A stretch of 64,000 nt of DNA from positions 62,001 to 126,000 of the forward strand of contig NZ_JBHKFI010000008.1 in the NCBI RefSeq assembly GCF_042263505.1, in the 5' to 3' direction. This stretch comes from Bacillus_BE sp042263505 (GTDB lineage: Bacteria; Bacillota; Bacilli; Bacillales; Cytobacillaceae). The position numbers and the translations under genes are program-made. Of this stretch, positions 17,355 to 26,375 are shown piece by piece (the first letter of the stretch is position 1; each line of letters begins with the position of its first letter). The notes beneath the pieces are model-generated. The model was not told the DNA's origin, searched no databases, and was given only the letters and a program-made list of their open reading frames with translations.

Positions 17355-17593
17355 GGAAATCAACTCCTTAAGCTTTTTTAGATTATATCAAGAATAATCA
17401 GATAATTCAATTCTTTTTTAAAAAAATATTATATAAAAATAATATTTCCTTTAATTTGGAAAAACATAAACCAATGGGAAGTGCAATTTATCATGGAAAA
17501 ATTCGATTTTCTATGAGTTAAGAAGTATGATGAATAATATATACATAGGTGAGATTGGATCGTTTTTATTTGATTTATTAAAAAGGACGTGAT
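17355..17593. other. Intergenic stretch, AT-rich
   Basis: About 240 bases between divergent genes contain no reading frame with a ribosome binding site and no clear hairpin. It presumably holds the two divergent promoters. Confidence 0.4.
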
Positions 17594-18373
17594 TTGGTGA
17601 GGAAATATCTTGTTCAAATCATCACATTAATATCAACGGTAATCTTTATTCTAGCGCTAGCTGGACTTGGCTGGACCATTCAGTATCATTTCTTCGATCA
17701 TCATTCGAATGGAGCGGAAAAAACGGTGACGAAGGAAGAAAAGGTGAAGAGTACAGGGAAAACCATCGTTGCTCTAGGAGATTCTTTAACGAGAGGAACT
17801 GGCGATGAAAGTGGCAAGGGATATATAGGATACTTAGTCGATGAGCTTCAGGATAAATCCAAGGAAAAAATTACCCTCTACAATCTTGGTGTGAAAGGCT
17901 ATCAATCCAAGCAATTGCTTAAACAGGTGAAGCAAAAAGGCGTTCAAAGGGAAATACGATTAGCGGATGATATTTTAATTTCGATAGGCGGAAATGATCT
18001 TTTTCAAGGGGGACAAGCGATAAAGGACCTAAGTCTTGAAAAAGTAACCAATCAAAGCCATGTCTATCTTCAAAATTTACAATCAACCATCAAAGAAATT
18101 CGCTCCCATAATCAAAAGGCAACGATTTATGTGATTGGTTTATATAATCCGTTTATCGATCTTGAAAATTCCAAGCTTACAACGAAAATTGTGAGACAAC
18201 GGAATTACGCTACTAGCGAACTACTTGATAAGGAAAGAAATGTTGTTTTTGTTCCGACCTTTGATTTATTCCAATTAAAGGTGAACGACTATTTATATTC
18301 TGATAAATTTCATCCAAATACGAAAGGGTATAAGCTCATTGCCGAGCGAGTAGCTTCATTAATTACATGGTAG
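17594..18373 (+). CDS. SGNH/GDSL hydrolase, membrane-anchored
   Basis: This protein of about 259 residues has an N-terminal membrane helix (about 8-30), so the catalytic domain lies outside the cell. Catalytic blocks are visible: IVALGDSLTRG (Ser about 64), Gly of LGVKGYQS, ISIGGNDLF and a C-terminal YSDKFHPNTKGY with the Asp-x2-His pair. Members are esterases, lipases or peptidoglycan/teichoic-acid deacetylases; the substrate is unknown. Either the TTG at 17594 or the GTG at 17597 fits the AAGGA site. An ABC transporter operon follows 11 bp later, suggesting co-transcription. Confidence 0.82.
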   Translation: MVRKYLVQIITLISTVIFILALAGLGWTIQYHFFDHHSNGAEKTVTKEEKVKSTGKTIVALGDSLTRGTGDESGKGYIGYLVDELQDKSKEKITLYNLGVKGYQSKQLLKQVKQKGVQREIRLADDILISIGGNDLFQGGQAIKDLSLEKVTNQSHVYLQNLQSTIKEIRSHNQKATIYVIGLYNPFIDLENSKLTTKIVRQRNYATSELLDKERNVVFVPTFDLFQLKVNDYLYSDKFHPNTKGYKLIAERVASLITW

Positions 18374-18384
18374 GAGTCATGAAT

Positions 18385-19302
18385 ATGAAAGATATTACAC
18401 TTTCCGTTAAAGGCCTAAAAAAGAAAATTGGAAAAAGAGAGATCATTAAAGGGCTTGATTTTGAATTACATAGGGGTGAGGTTTTTGGATTTCTTGGACC
18501 CAATGGGGCGGGTAAAACCACAACAATTCGGATGATTGTAGGACTGATTCGTCCAACCTCAGGGACCATTGAAATCTGTGGCTACAATGTAAGAACACAA
18601 TTTACAAAGGCAATGAATGAAATTGGTTGTATCGTGGAGAATCCTGAGCTTTATCCATATTTAACCGGTTGGGAAAATTTGGAGCATTTTGCTCGGATGC
18701 TTCCAAATGTAAAGGATGAGCAAATAAAGGAAGTAATAGAGCTTGTGCGATTAGAGGATAGAGTCCATGATCTTGTGAAAACCTATTCGCTTGGTATGAG
18801 GCAAAGACTGGGGATTGCTCAGGCCCTTTTAGGGAAACCAAGGGTTTTGATTTTAGATGAACCAACGAATGGACTTGATCCAATGGGAATAAGAGAAATG
18901 CGTGCCTTTATTCGCTATTTAGCGGAAAAGGAGGGGCTAACGGTCTTAGTTTCCAGCCATCTTCTTAGTGAAATTCAATTGCTTTGTGACCGAGTAGCCA
19001 TTATTGCAAAAGGTGAAATTATTAAGGTAGACAGGGTAGATCGCCTGTTAAGTCTGCAGGAAAAACTTATCTGGAGGGCTTATCCAAAGAAATTGGCGAA
19101 AGAAATATTGAGTACAATGACTACGGTGACTGAAGGTGAAGCAGACTCCCTTATTACCCCTTATTTAGAGGACCAATCGGCATCGTGGAATCGACACCTA
19201 GTAGAGCATGGAATTGAAGTACAAGAAATGACGAGAAAGACTCCAGCCTTAGAAGATTTATTTCTCGAAATCACTGGAGTTGGAGGTGAATCGGTTGATT
19301 AA
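18385..19302 (+). CDS. ABC transporter ATP-binding protein
   Basis: This 305-residue ATPase has Walker A GPNGAGKTT, signature LGMRQR, Walker B VLILDEPTNGLDP and SSHLLSE, placing it in the multidrug/lantibiotic (CcmA-like) group. The ATG at 18385 is eight bases from TAGGAG; two earlier ATGs (18367, 18379) are badly spaced. It overlaps the permease gene by about eight bases. The SGNH hydrolase gene lies just upstream. The substrate is unknown. Confidence 0.87.
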   Translation: MKDITLSVKGLKKKIGKREIIKGLDFELHRGEVFGFLGPNGAGKTTTIRMIVGLIRPTSGTIEICGYNVRTQFTKAMNEIGCIVENPELYPYLTGWENLEHFARMLPNVKDEQIKEVIELVRLEDRVHDLVKTYSLGMRQRLGIAQALLGKPRVLILDEPTNGLDPMGIREMRAFIRYLAEKEGLTVLVSSHLLSEIQLLCDRVAIIAKGEIIKVDRVDRLLSLQEKLIWRAYPKKLAKEILSTMTTVTEGEADSLITPYLEDQSASWNRHLVEHGIEVQEMTRKTPALEDLFLEITGVGGESVD

Positions 19303-20275
19303 GCTCGTTGAGAATGAAATGCTCAAGATTGTTCGTAAAAAGAAAATTATTGTTGTTGCCATGATTATTGTCGTTCTTGTTTCCTTATTTACCTATGCCC
19401 AATATCGCGAAACGGAGCGGACACAAAAAAAATTCGGGGATGTGGATTGGCGTGTTACGCTGCAGCAAGAGATTATTGATACACAAAATCGGTTAACAAG
19501 CAGTGGAATTTCAGATGAATGGAAGAAGGAACTGAACTTACGAGTTCAACAGCAGCAATATTACCTTGATCATAATATTAATCCATCAGATCCGGGTGCA
19601 CCAACCATCGTTCGTGCTTTTGCTGAACATGCTATTAGCCTGCTTTTGCCTTTACTTGTGATGATTATAGGAAGTGATATTATCTCATCTGAGCTTAGTG
19701 CGGGAACAGTTAAAATTCTCCTCACAAGACCGATAAAGCGCTGGAGGATTTTACTTAGCAAATATTTAGCTCTTCTTTTATCCGTCTCTCTTATTGTTGT
19801 CTTATTCGCTCTTTTGTCCTATTTCATATCAGGGATGGTTTTTGGCTATCAAGGCTGGAATGCTCCCATTATTACGGGATTTTCCACCAATGCTGGGGAG
19901 TTGAATGCAGGGGCAGCTGACATTATTCCGCAGTGGAAGTATATTGTGATGGAGTATAGTCTCGTATGGTTTGTGATGGTGGTTGTTGGAACGCTTTCCT
20001 TTATGGTGTCCGTATTAATTAAAAACACCTCGGCTGGAATGGGAGTGATGCTTGCTGCATTGATTTCCGGAGTTATTTTAAGCAGTGTTGTCTCTTCGTG
20101 GGAATCAGCTAAATATTTATTTATGATCAATTTGGATCTTACCAGTTATCTTGCGGGCAACCCCCCTCCGATTGAGGGAATGACGCTCGGCTTTTCATTA
20201 GTTGTTCTTTCTATCTGGGGATTAGCGGCCCTTTTAGTCTCATTTGGCGTTTTTGTTAGAAAAGATATGTACTAG
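19295..20275 (+). CDS. ABC-2 type permease
   Basis: This permease of about 326 residues begins at a TTG seven bases after GGAGGTG. A cytosolic K-R-rich start and first helix (about 20-38) are followed by a long external loop of about 75 residues, then five helices. The segment SELSAGTVKILLTRPIKRW matches the conserved ABC-2 motif. It pairs with the upstream ATPase. A terminator shared with the convergent kinase gene follows. Confidence 0.85.
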   Translation: MIKLVENEMLKIVRKKKIIVVAMIIVVLVSLFTYAQYRETERTQKKFGDVDWRVTLQQEIIDTQNRLTSSGISDEWKKELNLRVQQQQYYLDHNINPSDPGAPTIVRAFAEHAISLLLPLLVMIIGSDIISSELSAGTVKILLTRPIKRWRILLSKYLALLLSVSLIVVLFALLSYFISGMVFGYQGWNAPIITGFSTNAGELNAGAADIIPQWKYIVMEYSLVWFVMVVVGTLSFMVSVLIKNTSAGMGVMLAALISGVILSSVVSSWESAKYLFMINLDLTSYLAGNPPPIEGMTLGFSLVVLSIWGLAALLVSFGVFVRKDMY

Positions 20276-20295
20276 TGAATGGAGAAGAAGGATAA

Positions 20296-20334
20296 AGAGA
20301 CAGACTCATGGATTTTTCTCCTGAGTCTGTCTCT
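20296..20334. terminator. Bidirectional terminator
   Basis: A perfect 13-bp stem AGAGACAGACTCA/TGAGTCTGTCTCT (20296-20308, 20322-20334) lies between convergent genes; its loop contains TTTTT. Confidence 0.75.
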
Positions 20335-20336
20335 CG

Positions 20337-21773
20337 TTATTCATCTTCAAGAGCGATTGGTAATTTGATTTTGACTGTTGTTCCCTCTTTTAGCTTGCTT
20401 GTGATATGCATGGTTCCACCATGGCTTTTCACGATATTATTGCTAATCATGATGCCAAGACCTGTCCCTTTTTCTTTTGTACTAAAAAACGGTTCTCCAA
20501 GTCTTGTTAAGTATTCGCTTGGAATTCCGATGCCTTCATCTTGAATTTTAAGCTCTAAAAATTGGTTTTCTTCCCTTGTCGTAATTGTAATGATTCCACC
20601 ACTTGGCATGGCTTCTATGGAATTTCGAATTAAATTAATTAATAATTGCTTGATTTTATCCCCTTCACAATCAAGGATTACATCAGAGGATTGATGATAT
20701 TCTTCAATTTTTATATTACTGATGGCTGCCTGTGAATTCATTAAGATAACCACGCTTTTGATCAGATTAATGATATTGACCTTGTTCACTTTATTAGATT
20801 GGGGCTTTGCAAGAATGAGAAGGTCATTGACAATTCCCTCAATTCGAACCAATTCATTTAATATAACATCGGCATATTTATTGGAATGCCCTTCATTTAA
20901 GAATTGGGTAAATCCTTTAATCGCTGTTAGTGGGTTTCGAATTTCATGGGCAATTCCTGCAGCAAGCTGTCCTACAATGGAGAGTTTTTCTGCATTCAGC
21001 AATTGCTCCTCTGTCTCTCTTTGTCCTGTGATGTCACGAATAATAATCTGAAAAAACTTTCTCCCTTTGTGATTGGTTGGAATCAATTGAATGTCTGCTT
21101 TCTTTGAAAGGCCATCTGGACGATAAAGATTCATTTCAAAATTTATATACTGATTCATGCTAAGGAAGTCGGCAAGAATTCGTTGGTCCGTTGATGATAA
21201 GTATTGAAATAATGAGGTCCCGATTAAATCATTATGACTGTCAGCTCCAAATAATAGGCTCCCTTTATTATTTATGTAAGTCCATTCTCCAGTTTCCGAG
21301 ATCATTCCAATCGTGTCCTTTGAGCTTTCAAGGAGTAAATGAAATTGCTGCTGGAGCTCATAGATTTCTTCTATCGAGGTAATATGCTCCGTTATATCAC
21401 GCGAGATGCAGAGAAATTCTCCGCCGTCACTTGAATTCGAAAAATTGGTTTCAAGCCAGAGATAAGTTCCATCCTTTTTTCGTATGCGAAAGCGGATACG
21501 TTCTTTCCAATTCTCCGTATTAGCCTGAAACTGGGCTTTTAATTCGGCCTTTTCAGCAGGGTGACAATAAGAAATGATATTCTTTTGATATAATTCCTGC
21601 TGGGAATATCCGAGCAAGGTAGTGATAGATGGCGAGACATACAGAAAGAGTCCATTCTTGCTATGCCTTGAAATTAAATCCTTTGAGTGATTGAGAATCA
21701 AGTGAAGGTCATTTTCTTCATTCTCTTCCGTTTTTAATAAATGAATTGAACTTTCACTTTTTACTGGAAACAA
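20337..21773 (-). CDS. PAS-domain sporulation-type histidine kinase (KinE/KinA-like)
   Basis: This soluble 478-residue kinase has two PAS domains (about 20-130 and 138-255) and no membrane helix. The H-box AAGIAHEIRNPLTAIKGFTQF (shown in part; His about 276) is of the phosphorelay type that phosphorylates Spo0F in Bacillus. N-box LLINLIRNSIEAM and the motifs DEGIGIP and GTGLGI follow. There is no regulator gene beside it, as expected for an orphan phosphorelay kinase. The TTG start follows AAGGAGG. It is convergent with the ABC operon and divergent from comQ. Confidence 0.85.
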   Translation of the reverse strand: MFPVKSESSIHLLKTEENEENDLHLILNHSKDLISRHSKNGLFLYVSPSITTLLGYSQQELYQKNIISYCHPAEKAELKAQFQANTENWKERIRFRIRKKDGTYLWLETNFSNSSDGGEFLCISRDITEHITSIEEIYELQQQFHLLLESSKDTIGMISETGEWTYINNKGSLLFGADSHNDLIGTSLFQYLSSTDQRILADFLSMNQYINFEMNLYRPDGLSKKADIQLIPTNHKGRKFFQIIIRDITGQRETEEQLLNAEKLSIVGQLAAGIAHEIRNPLTAIKGFTQFLNEGHSNKYADVILNELVRIEGIVNDLLILAKPQSNKVNKVNIINLIKSVVILMNSQAAISNIKIEEYHQSSDVILDCEGDKIKQLLINLIRNSIEAMPSGGIITITTREENQFLELKIQDEGIGIPSEYLTRLGEPFFSTKEKGTGLGIMISNNIVKSHGGTMHITSKLKEGTTVKIKLPIALEDE

Positions 21774-21973
21774 TTAAACCCATCCTCCTTAAGTATTCCG
21801 TAAAGACCAATTAATGACATGACTAGATGTTACGATAATGGGGAATATTCTGAAATATAAAATCATGATGATGTATATTCACGATTATTATGATGTTAAA
21901 TTTATTTGATATGATGGAAAACATGCAAAAACTTTCTTATCAATATTATCCCACATTATCAACGCAATCGTAT
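21774..21973. other. Intergenic region between divergent kinase and comQ genes
   Basis: This AT-rich stretch should hold the kinase promoter. It has no coding potential that I can support; the comQ-proximal part with ComA-like boxes is listed separately. Confidence 0.4.
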
Positions 21974-22011
21974 TTGCGGATATACGCATATATATCTGCG
22001 GTGAAACTTCT
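21974..22011 (+). promoter_or_regulatory. Two ComA-like boxes upstream of comQ
   Basis: TTGCGG-atat-ACGCAT (21974-21989) and CTGCGG-tgaa-ACTTCT (21996-22011) resemble the ComA box TTGCGG-N4-CCGCAA. Their left halves match well, the right halves partly. They are 22 bp apart, two helical turns, and a TAAAAT -10 candidate lies at 22024-22029 without a good -35. This suggests activation by ComA; it is a motif-based inference. Confidence 0.45.
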
Positions 22012-22078
22012 GAATTAATAGAGTAAAATGATAGTAATCCATCTATATATCTGCATTGGACAGGGGGGGGGATGTCAC

Positions 22079-22993
22079 TTGATTACATTAAAAACAATCA
22101 GAATAGGGGAATGTATTCAAACGATCGTCCATGAAAATATAGAGGATGATTCATTAAAAAGGTTGATTATGAGCTATGTCGATCATCAATTAACAAAAGG
22201 ATTTCCTTTCGGTGAGTTATTAGTTCTACATTATCAACTATACCACGGAAAAGAAACAGAAGAAATTTACTTTATTGCTGCTGCAGTCGAACTCTTAATT
22301 CTAGCATTTGATATTTTAGATGATTTCGAGGATCAAGATACGACTATCAAACCATGGAATCAAAATTCGAATTTTGCTCTAAATTCCACTACGGCTATGC
22401 AATTTTTATGTGGCTATATCATTAGAAAAAGTGGTTTTGCTCTTAAGGATCAGGCGATATTTCTGCTATTTCAATATGGTCTGCAATCCATAAATGCCCA
22501 GCATAAGGATTTGCAAAATATTTGTCAAACAGAGTCAGACTATATTGAAATGACCATAAAGAAATCAGGTTCTTTAGTGGCTCTTTCCTGTTTAATAGGC
22601 GCATCCCTAGCAACCAGTCATTATCCAAAGGAAATCGAAGAGTATGCCAAGTATATCGGATTAATCGGACAAATTAATAATGATTTAGCAGATTTACAGA
22701 ATTGGAATGACAAAAATGATCTGATTTACAAAAAATATACCCTCCCTATTATCTACTTACTAAATTGTGAGGACAAAGAGATTCAATTTGTTCAAGACTA
22801 CTATCAAAATCATTTACCTAAAAATGAGATCATTCATAAGAGAGCCATAATTGAACGCAAGCTAAGAGAAACAGGGGCAATTCAGTATACAGAGGTAATA
22901 AAAAAAATCTATCAAAATAGAGCAATTGACCTATTAAAAAAACTTAATATTGCGCCAGATTACTTTCAACAACTTTTGAAATATATTTTATAA
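22079..22993 (+). CDS. comQ: ComQ isoprenyl transferase (ComX modification)
   Basis: This 304-residue protein belongs to the polyprenyl synthase fold. The first Asp-rich motif appears as DILDDFED and the second as NNDLADLQ, both typical of ComQ. ComQ attaches a geranyl or farnesyl group to the conserved Trp of ComX and is needed for its processing and release. The length fits B. subtilis ComQ (about 300). The TTG at 22079 lies seven bases after a GGGGGGGG site; an in-frame upstream ATG at 22028 lies before it and is rejected. comX follows after 20 bp. Confidence 0.9.
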   Translation: MITLKTIRIGECIQTIVHENIEDDSLKRLIMSYVDHQLTKGFPFGELLVLHYQLYHGKETEEIYFIAAAVELLILAFDILDDFEDQDTTIKPWNQNSNFALNSTTAMQFLCGYIIRKSGFALKDQAIFLLFQYGLQSINAQHKDLQNICQTESDYIEMTIKKSGSLVALSCLIGASLATSHYPKEIEEYAKYIGLIGQINNDLADLQNWNDKNDLIYKKYTLPIIYLLNCEDKEIQFVQDYYQNHLPKNEIIHKRAIIERKLRETGAIQYTEVIKKIYQNRAIDLLKKLNIAPDYFQQLLKYIL

Positions 22994-23013
22994 TAGAAAG
23001 GAGGCTTTCTCAC

Positions 23014-23178
23014 ATGCAAGAAGTTATACAATTTTTAATGAATGATGCTGATGCCTTAACAAAGATTAAAGAAGGGACAGCTAGTTTACTCGGGGTTTCA
23101 TCTGAGGAACTTAAGGCAATTCTCGATGTTTTCTCAAATGACGTAATCATGAGCCCGAATGACTATTACTGGAAATGA
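23014..23178 (+). CDS. comX: ComX pre-pheromone
   Basis: This 54-codon gene has a strong AAAGGAGG and ATG. The peptide starts MQEVIQFLMNDADALTKIK and ends MSPNDYYWK. The family's N-terminal pattern (M-Q-x3-x-F-L-x-N-x4-L-x-K) and a C-terminal Trp, here the penultimate residue, are present. In the family the mature pheromone is the C-terminal 5-10 residues, isoprenylated on that Trp. The position between comQ and comP confirms the call. The mature form would include the segment around NDYYWK, a sequence I do not recognise from known pherotypes. Confidence 0.9.
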   Translation: MQEVIQFLMNDADALTKIKEGTASLLGVSSEELKAILDVFSNDVIMSPNDYYWK

Positions 23179-23186
23179 TGATATGG

Positions 23187-23213
23187 AAGCCGAGAGCAAT
23201 TCTCGGCTTTTTT
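23187..23213 (+). terminator. Intrinsic terminator between comX and comP
   Basis: A perfect 9-bp stem AAGCCGAGA/TCTCGGCTT with a 5-base loop is followed by a T-run, directly upstream of the comP ribosome binding site. Partial read-through would set a high comX to comP ratio. Confidence 0.8.
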
Positions 23214-23225
23214 AAAGGAGATACC

Positions 23226-25565
23226 ATGAGACAGTATATTAAAACCAATGTAATCGGGCTTTTACCGTTTCTCTTTGCTATTGGATTAACCATCTATTTT
23301 ATTGCCATTATATTAAATTTTCCGTTGGTTGGATTAGTTGTAAAGGAAGAGAACCATCAATGGATGATTGAAAAGGTTTATGACAAAGGATGGGCAGCGA
23401 ATCAATCGATTAAAAAGGGTGATATTCTCACGCTTGTCAACGGTAAGAAACCGGAAGAACATGCGACCGTGAAACATTATCAGCGGGTGGAGTTAGCTGA
23501 TTCTATCACCATTATTGATGACCATTCCAAAAGCAAAACCTATCAAATTACATACAGTCACTTAGATTCTCAATACATCTTTTATCTTTTGCTTCCCTTC
23601 CTTTTTATGCTAACCGCTCTATTATTAAGCATGTTTCTTTATAGAAGGAAGAAAGAAGATAAATCTGCGATTATCTTAATTTATTTCTTATTGTCACTGG
23701 CAATTTGTTATTTAAGTGGTTCTGGTTCTTCAAGAGGCGATTTGATAGGGAGAGTAGCGATTACTGTCACGTTGTCTGGCTCTTTAGTATCATTTGTTCA
23801 TTTTCTTAAAAGCTATTTTATTCGATATGGTCTAAGCTATATTAAAACAAAAACACTTATTATTTTATATTCACTTTATGTCCTCTATTTAATCATGATG
23901 CTGATTGGGTTCCTCGTTCAAGACCTGCAAGCCATCATGGAAGTGGCTGAACTAGTTTTTTATGCATTTTTAGTCCTATTTCTGCTGTTTACTCTACTAA
24001 AATTTTATATTACTTATAAAAACACAGAGGGAAGTAGCTTATTAAAAATATTGTGGGTTACGCTCTTTATTGCCTTTGCGCCTTTTATGTTTTTATATGT
24101 GGTTCCAACGATCCTTTTCGGTAAGGATTTTGTCACGGCTGAAATAACATCTTTATTTCTCATCGTGATTCCGATTGTCTTTGTTTATATGCAACTAGCA
24201 GAAAAGCTATTTGATATTGAATATTTATTGAACCGTTTACGGTATTATTCTTTACTTTCCTTTCCATTTACAGTGGTTTTAACGCTAATAATAAGTTTAT
24301 TGCTTAAGATTCAATTCGTTTCCGGCTCTTTTTTCATGCTTTTAATTCTGTTATTCATTGTTACGACGATTTTCCTTTATACGAAGGAGTTTTTTGATTA
24401 TAAGGTCAGACATCATTTATTCTCAAAAAAACATAATTTTGAAACGAGTCTCTATAAATTTTTTCAAAAAGCGAAATATGAGACGAAAGTTAACAGCTTG
24501 ATCAAAAATCTTATGATAGAGATCAAGGACGTGTTAATGGTTAAAGAGGTATTTTACATTGAAATTATTGAAACCGATAAAAAGCTCTGGTCCTTACTAA
24601 ATAAGGGACAAATTTCACCGGATCTTACAGTGGCGATTGAAGAAATTCAATGGGAAAACTATGGAGTAGGCTCCCTGATTGAGGTTATTGATGGATTTTG
24701 CATTGTCATTGGTGGAGATTATAATAATAAGAATGTCATCTTCTGTGGATTAAAGAAATTCAAAACAACCTTAAATATCGAGGAGAAAATCTGGCTGGAG
24801 ACATTGGCTTATTTTTCAAGCATTCTCCTTGAAAATTTCCAATTAATTGAAGGCTTATTTCAGAAGATTGAAGATTACAAAGAGAAAACCGAATCTGAAA
24901 AGAACAATTACCCTCTTTGGCTATCGAGGCTCCTATTTTCTTTATCCGAAAAGGAGCGCGCCAACTTATCTATTGATATTCACGACTCTGTTCTTCAGGA
25001 TCAGCTCCAGCTTTTAAGAGAAGTAGATAAAATGATTGATAAGGTTCAACAACATCCTCTGAAGGATGATTTATATGAATTAAAGGAAAGAATGCTAGAT
25101 AATATTCATTTGATTAGAGAGACATGTAACGAGCTTCGACCGCCATTTCTTAGTGAGCTTGGAATCATTCAATCGATTCAAAATTTGATTGAGCAGACAA
25201 AGCTTAGGGCCGATTTTCTTTTATATTCGAAACTGGATCCATCCATTCATATGCTTGAGAAGGATTGTGAACTTACACTTTATCGAGTTGTCCAAGAGCT
25301 GCTCAATAATGCGATGAAGCATTCTCGGGCAACAGTGGTAAAAGTTTCATTAAATAGAAATCAACAAATGTTAACGCTGATTTATGATGATAATGGAGTC
25401 GGACTTGATATCTCGACGTTAAATGATTCTTTTAAAACAATGGGGATATCCGGGATTAAAGAACGGGTAAAGAGTATTGGCGGGGATATTGTTATTAATT
25501 CCAGTCCGAGTTATGGAATGCACGTAGTGATTAATATTTATACAGGGGGGAATGGGATAGCATGA
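23226..25565 (+). CDS. comP: ComP membrane histidine kinase
   Basis: This 779-residue kinase is the ComX receptor. The N-terminal half holds a helix, an external PDZ-like loop (about 40-115, with KGDILTLVNGKKPEEH) and about eight further membrane helices. The C-terminal half is a HisKA_3 kinase with IDIHDSVLQDQLQLLRE (phospho-His), N-box QELLNNAMKHS and DNGVGLD. The ATG at 23226 follows AAAGGAGAT; the longer frame from 23175 runs through the terminator. Length matches B. subtilis ComP (769). It overlaps comA by four bases. Confidence 0.92.
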   Translation: MRQYIKTNVIGLLPFLFAIGLTIYFIAIILNFPLVGLVVKEENHQWMIEKVYDKGWAANQSIKKGDILTLVNGKKPEEHATVKHYQRVELADSITIIDDHSKSKTYQITYSHLDSQYIFYLLLPFLFMLTALLLSMFLYRRKKEDKSAIILIYFLLSLAICYLSGSGSSRGDLIGRVAITVTLSGSLVSFVHFLKSYFIRYGLSYIKTKTLIILYSLYVLYLIMMLIGFLVQDLQAIMEVAELVFYAFLVLFLLFTLLKFYITYKNTEGSSLLKILWVTLFIAFAPFMFLYVVPTILFGKDFVTAEITSLFLIVIPIVFVYMQLAEKLFDIEYLLNRLRYYSLLSFPFTVVLTLIISLLLKIQFVSGSFFMLLILLFIVTTIFLYTKEFFDYKVRHHLFSKKHNFETSLYKFFQKAKYETKVNSLIKNLMIEIKDVLMVKEVFYIEIIETDKKLWSLLNKGQISPDLTVAIEEIQWENYGVGSLIEVIDGFCIVIGGDYNNKNVIFCGLKKFKTTLNIEEKIWLETLAYFSSILLENFQLIEGLFQKIEDYKEKTESEKNNYPLWLSRLLFSLSEKERANLSIDIHDSVLQDQLQLLREVDKMIDKVQQHPLKDDLYELKERMLDNIHLIRETCNELRPPFLSELGIIQSIQNLIEQTKLRADFLLYSKLDPSIHMLEKDCELTLYRVVQELLNNAMKHSRATVVKVSLNRNQQMLTLIYDDNGVGLDISTLNDSFKTMGISGIKERVKSIGGDIVINSSPSYGMHVVINIYTGGNGIA

Positions 25566-26218
25566 TTCATGTGTTGATTGTTGATGACCATCCTGCAGTT
25601 GGAGAAGGGACAAGAGCCATCATTGAACAGGAAAGTGATATGAAGGCAGATGTCATTACGGATTCCGAACAAGTGATTCATACCATCCAGAATAAAAGCT
25701 ATGAGGTTTATTTAATTGATTTATATATGCCAAAATTAAACGGTTTAGGCCTTACAAAGCTTATTCTACAGCATGATCCTGATGCCACCATTTTGATTTA
25801 CACGGGTTTTGATATTGTCACCCACTATAATCTATTAATCGATGCAGGCATTGCCGGTTTCATCAGTAAAACGGCAACAAGGGAACAGCTAGTAACCGCT
25901 ATTCGTTGTGCATTAAGGGATGAAGCGGTCATCCCACTGCAATTACTAAAACAATTAAGACGCGTGGAAACAGGTCCGACCACGAATGAAGGTCTTCAAA
26001 ATTTAGGAGATATCACGTTATCTAGCAAGGAACAGCAAATTCTTGATGGAATTGCCAAAGGGCTTACGAATAAGGCGATTGCGATTAATTTGTCTATGAG
26101 TCAACGCACGATTGAATATAATTTAACGAAAATATTTTCAAAGCTAGGCGTTAGCTCAAGGACAGAGGCGTTAATGAAAGCGAAGGAATTCGGATTATTA
26201 TCAAGACAAACTGTATAA
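25562..26218 (+). CDS. comA: ComA response regulator (NarL/LuxR family)
   Basis: This 218-residue regulator has a receiver with D8-D9 and phosphorylation site near Asp53 (VYLIDLYMPKLNG), then a LuxR-type helix-turn-helix: EQQILDGIAKGLTNKAIA and SQRTIEYNLTKIFSKLGVSSR. ATGA overlap with comP indicates translational coupling. Phosphorylated ComA activates surfactin, competence and degradative genes in B. subtilis; here the targets are unknown apart from the possible boxes upstream of comQ. Confidence 0.92.
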   Translation: MIHVLIVDDHPAVGEGTRAIIEQESDMKADVITDSEQVIHTIQNKSYEVYLIDLYMPKLNGLGLTKLILQHDPDATILIYTGFDIVTHYNLLIDAGIAGFISKTATREQLVTAIRCALRDEAVIPLQLLKQLRRVETGPTTNEGLQNLGDITLSSKEQQILDGIAKGLTNKAIAINLSMSQRTIEYNLTKIFSKLGVSSRTEALMKAKEFGLLSRQTV

Positions 26219-26223
26219 ACCGA

Positions 26224-26252
26224 GGGTTAGCTCACTATAGCTAGCCCTTTTT
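26224..26252 (+). terminator. Terminator after comA
   Basis: GGGTTAGCT pairs with AGCTAGCCC around a short loop, followed by TTTTT. Confidence 0.8.
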
Positions 26253-26375
26253 CTATGCACGGGGTGAAACTAGTAATGAGCTCATTTAATAATAATTTAA
26301 TAATTTGTTTAGAAAGATTTTAGAAGCCATCGTTAATCTAAGGTTGTAGCAAAATAATAGAAAGGTTGACCGCAA

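Noticed and set aside
22028..22078. Upstream ATG extension of comQ
   Set aside because: It precedes the ribosome binding site and overlaps the promoter region; the TTG at 22079 is well placed.
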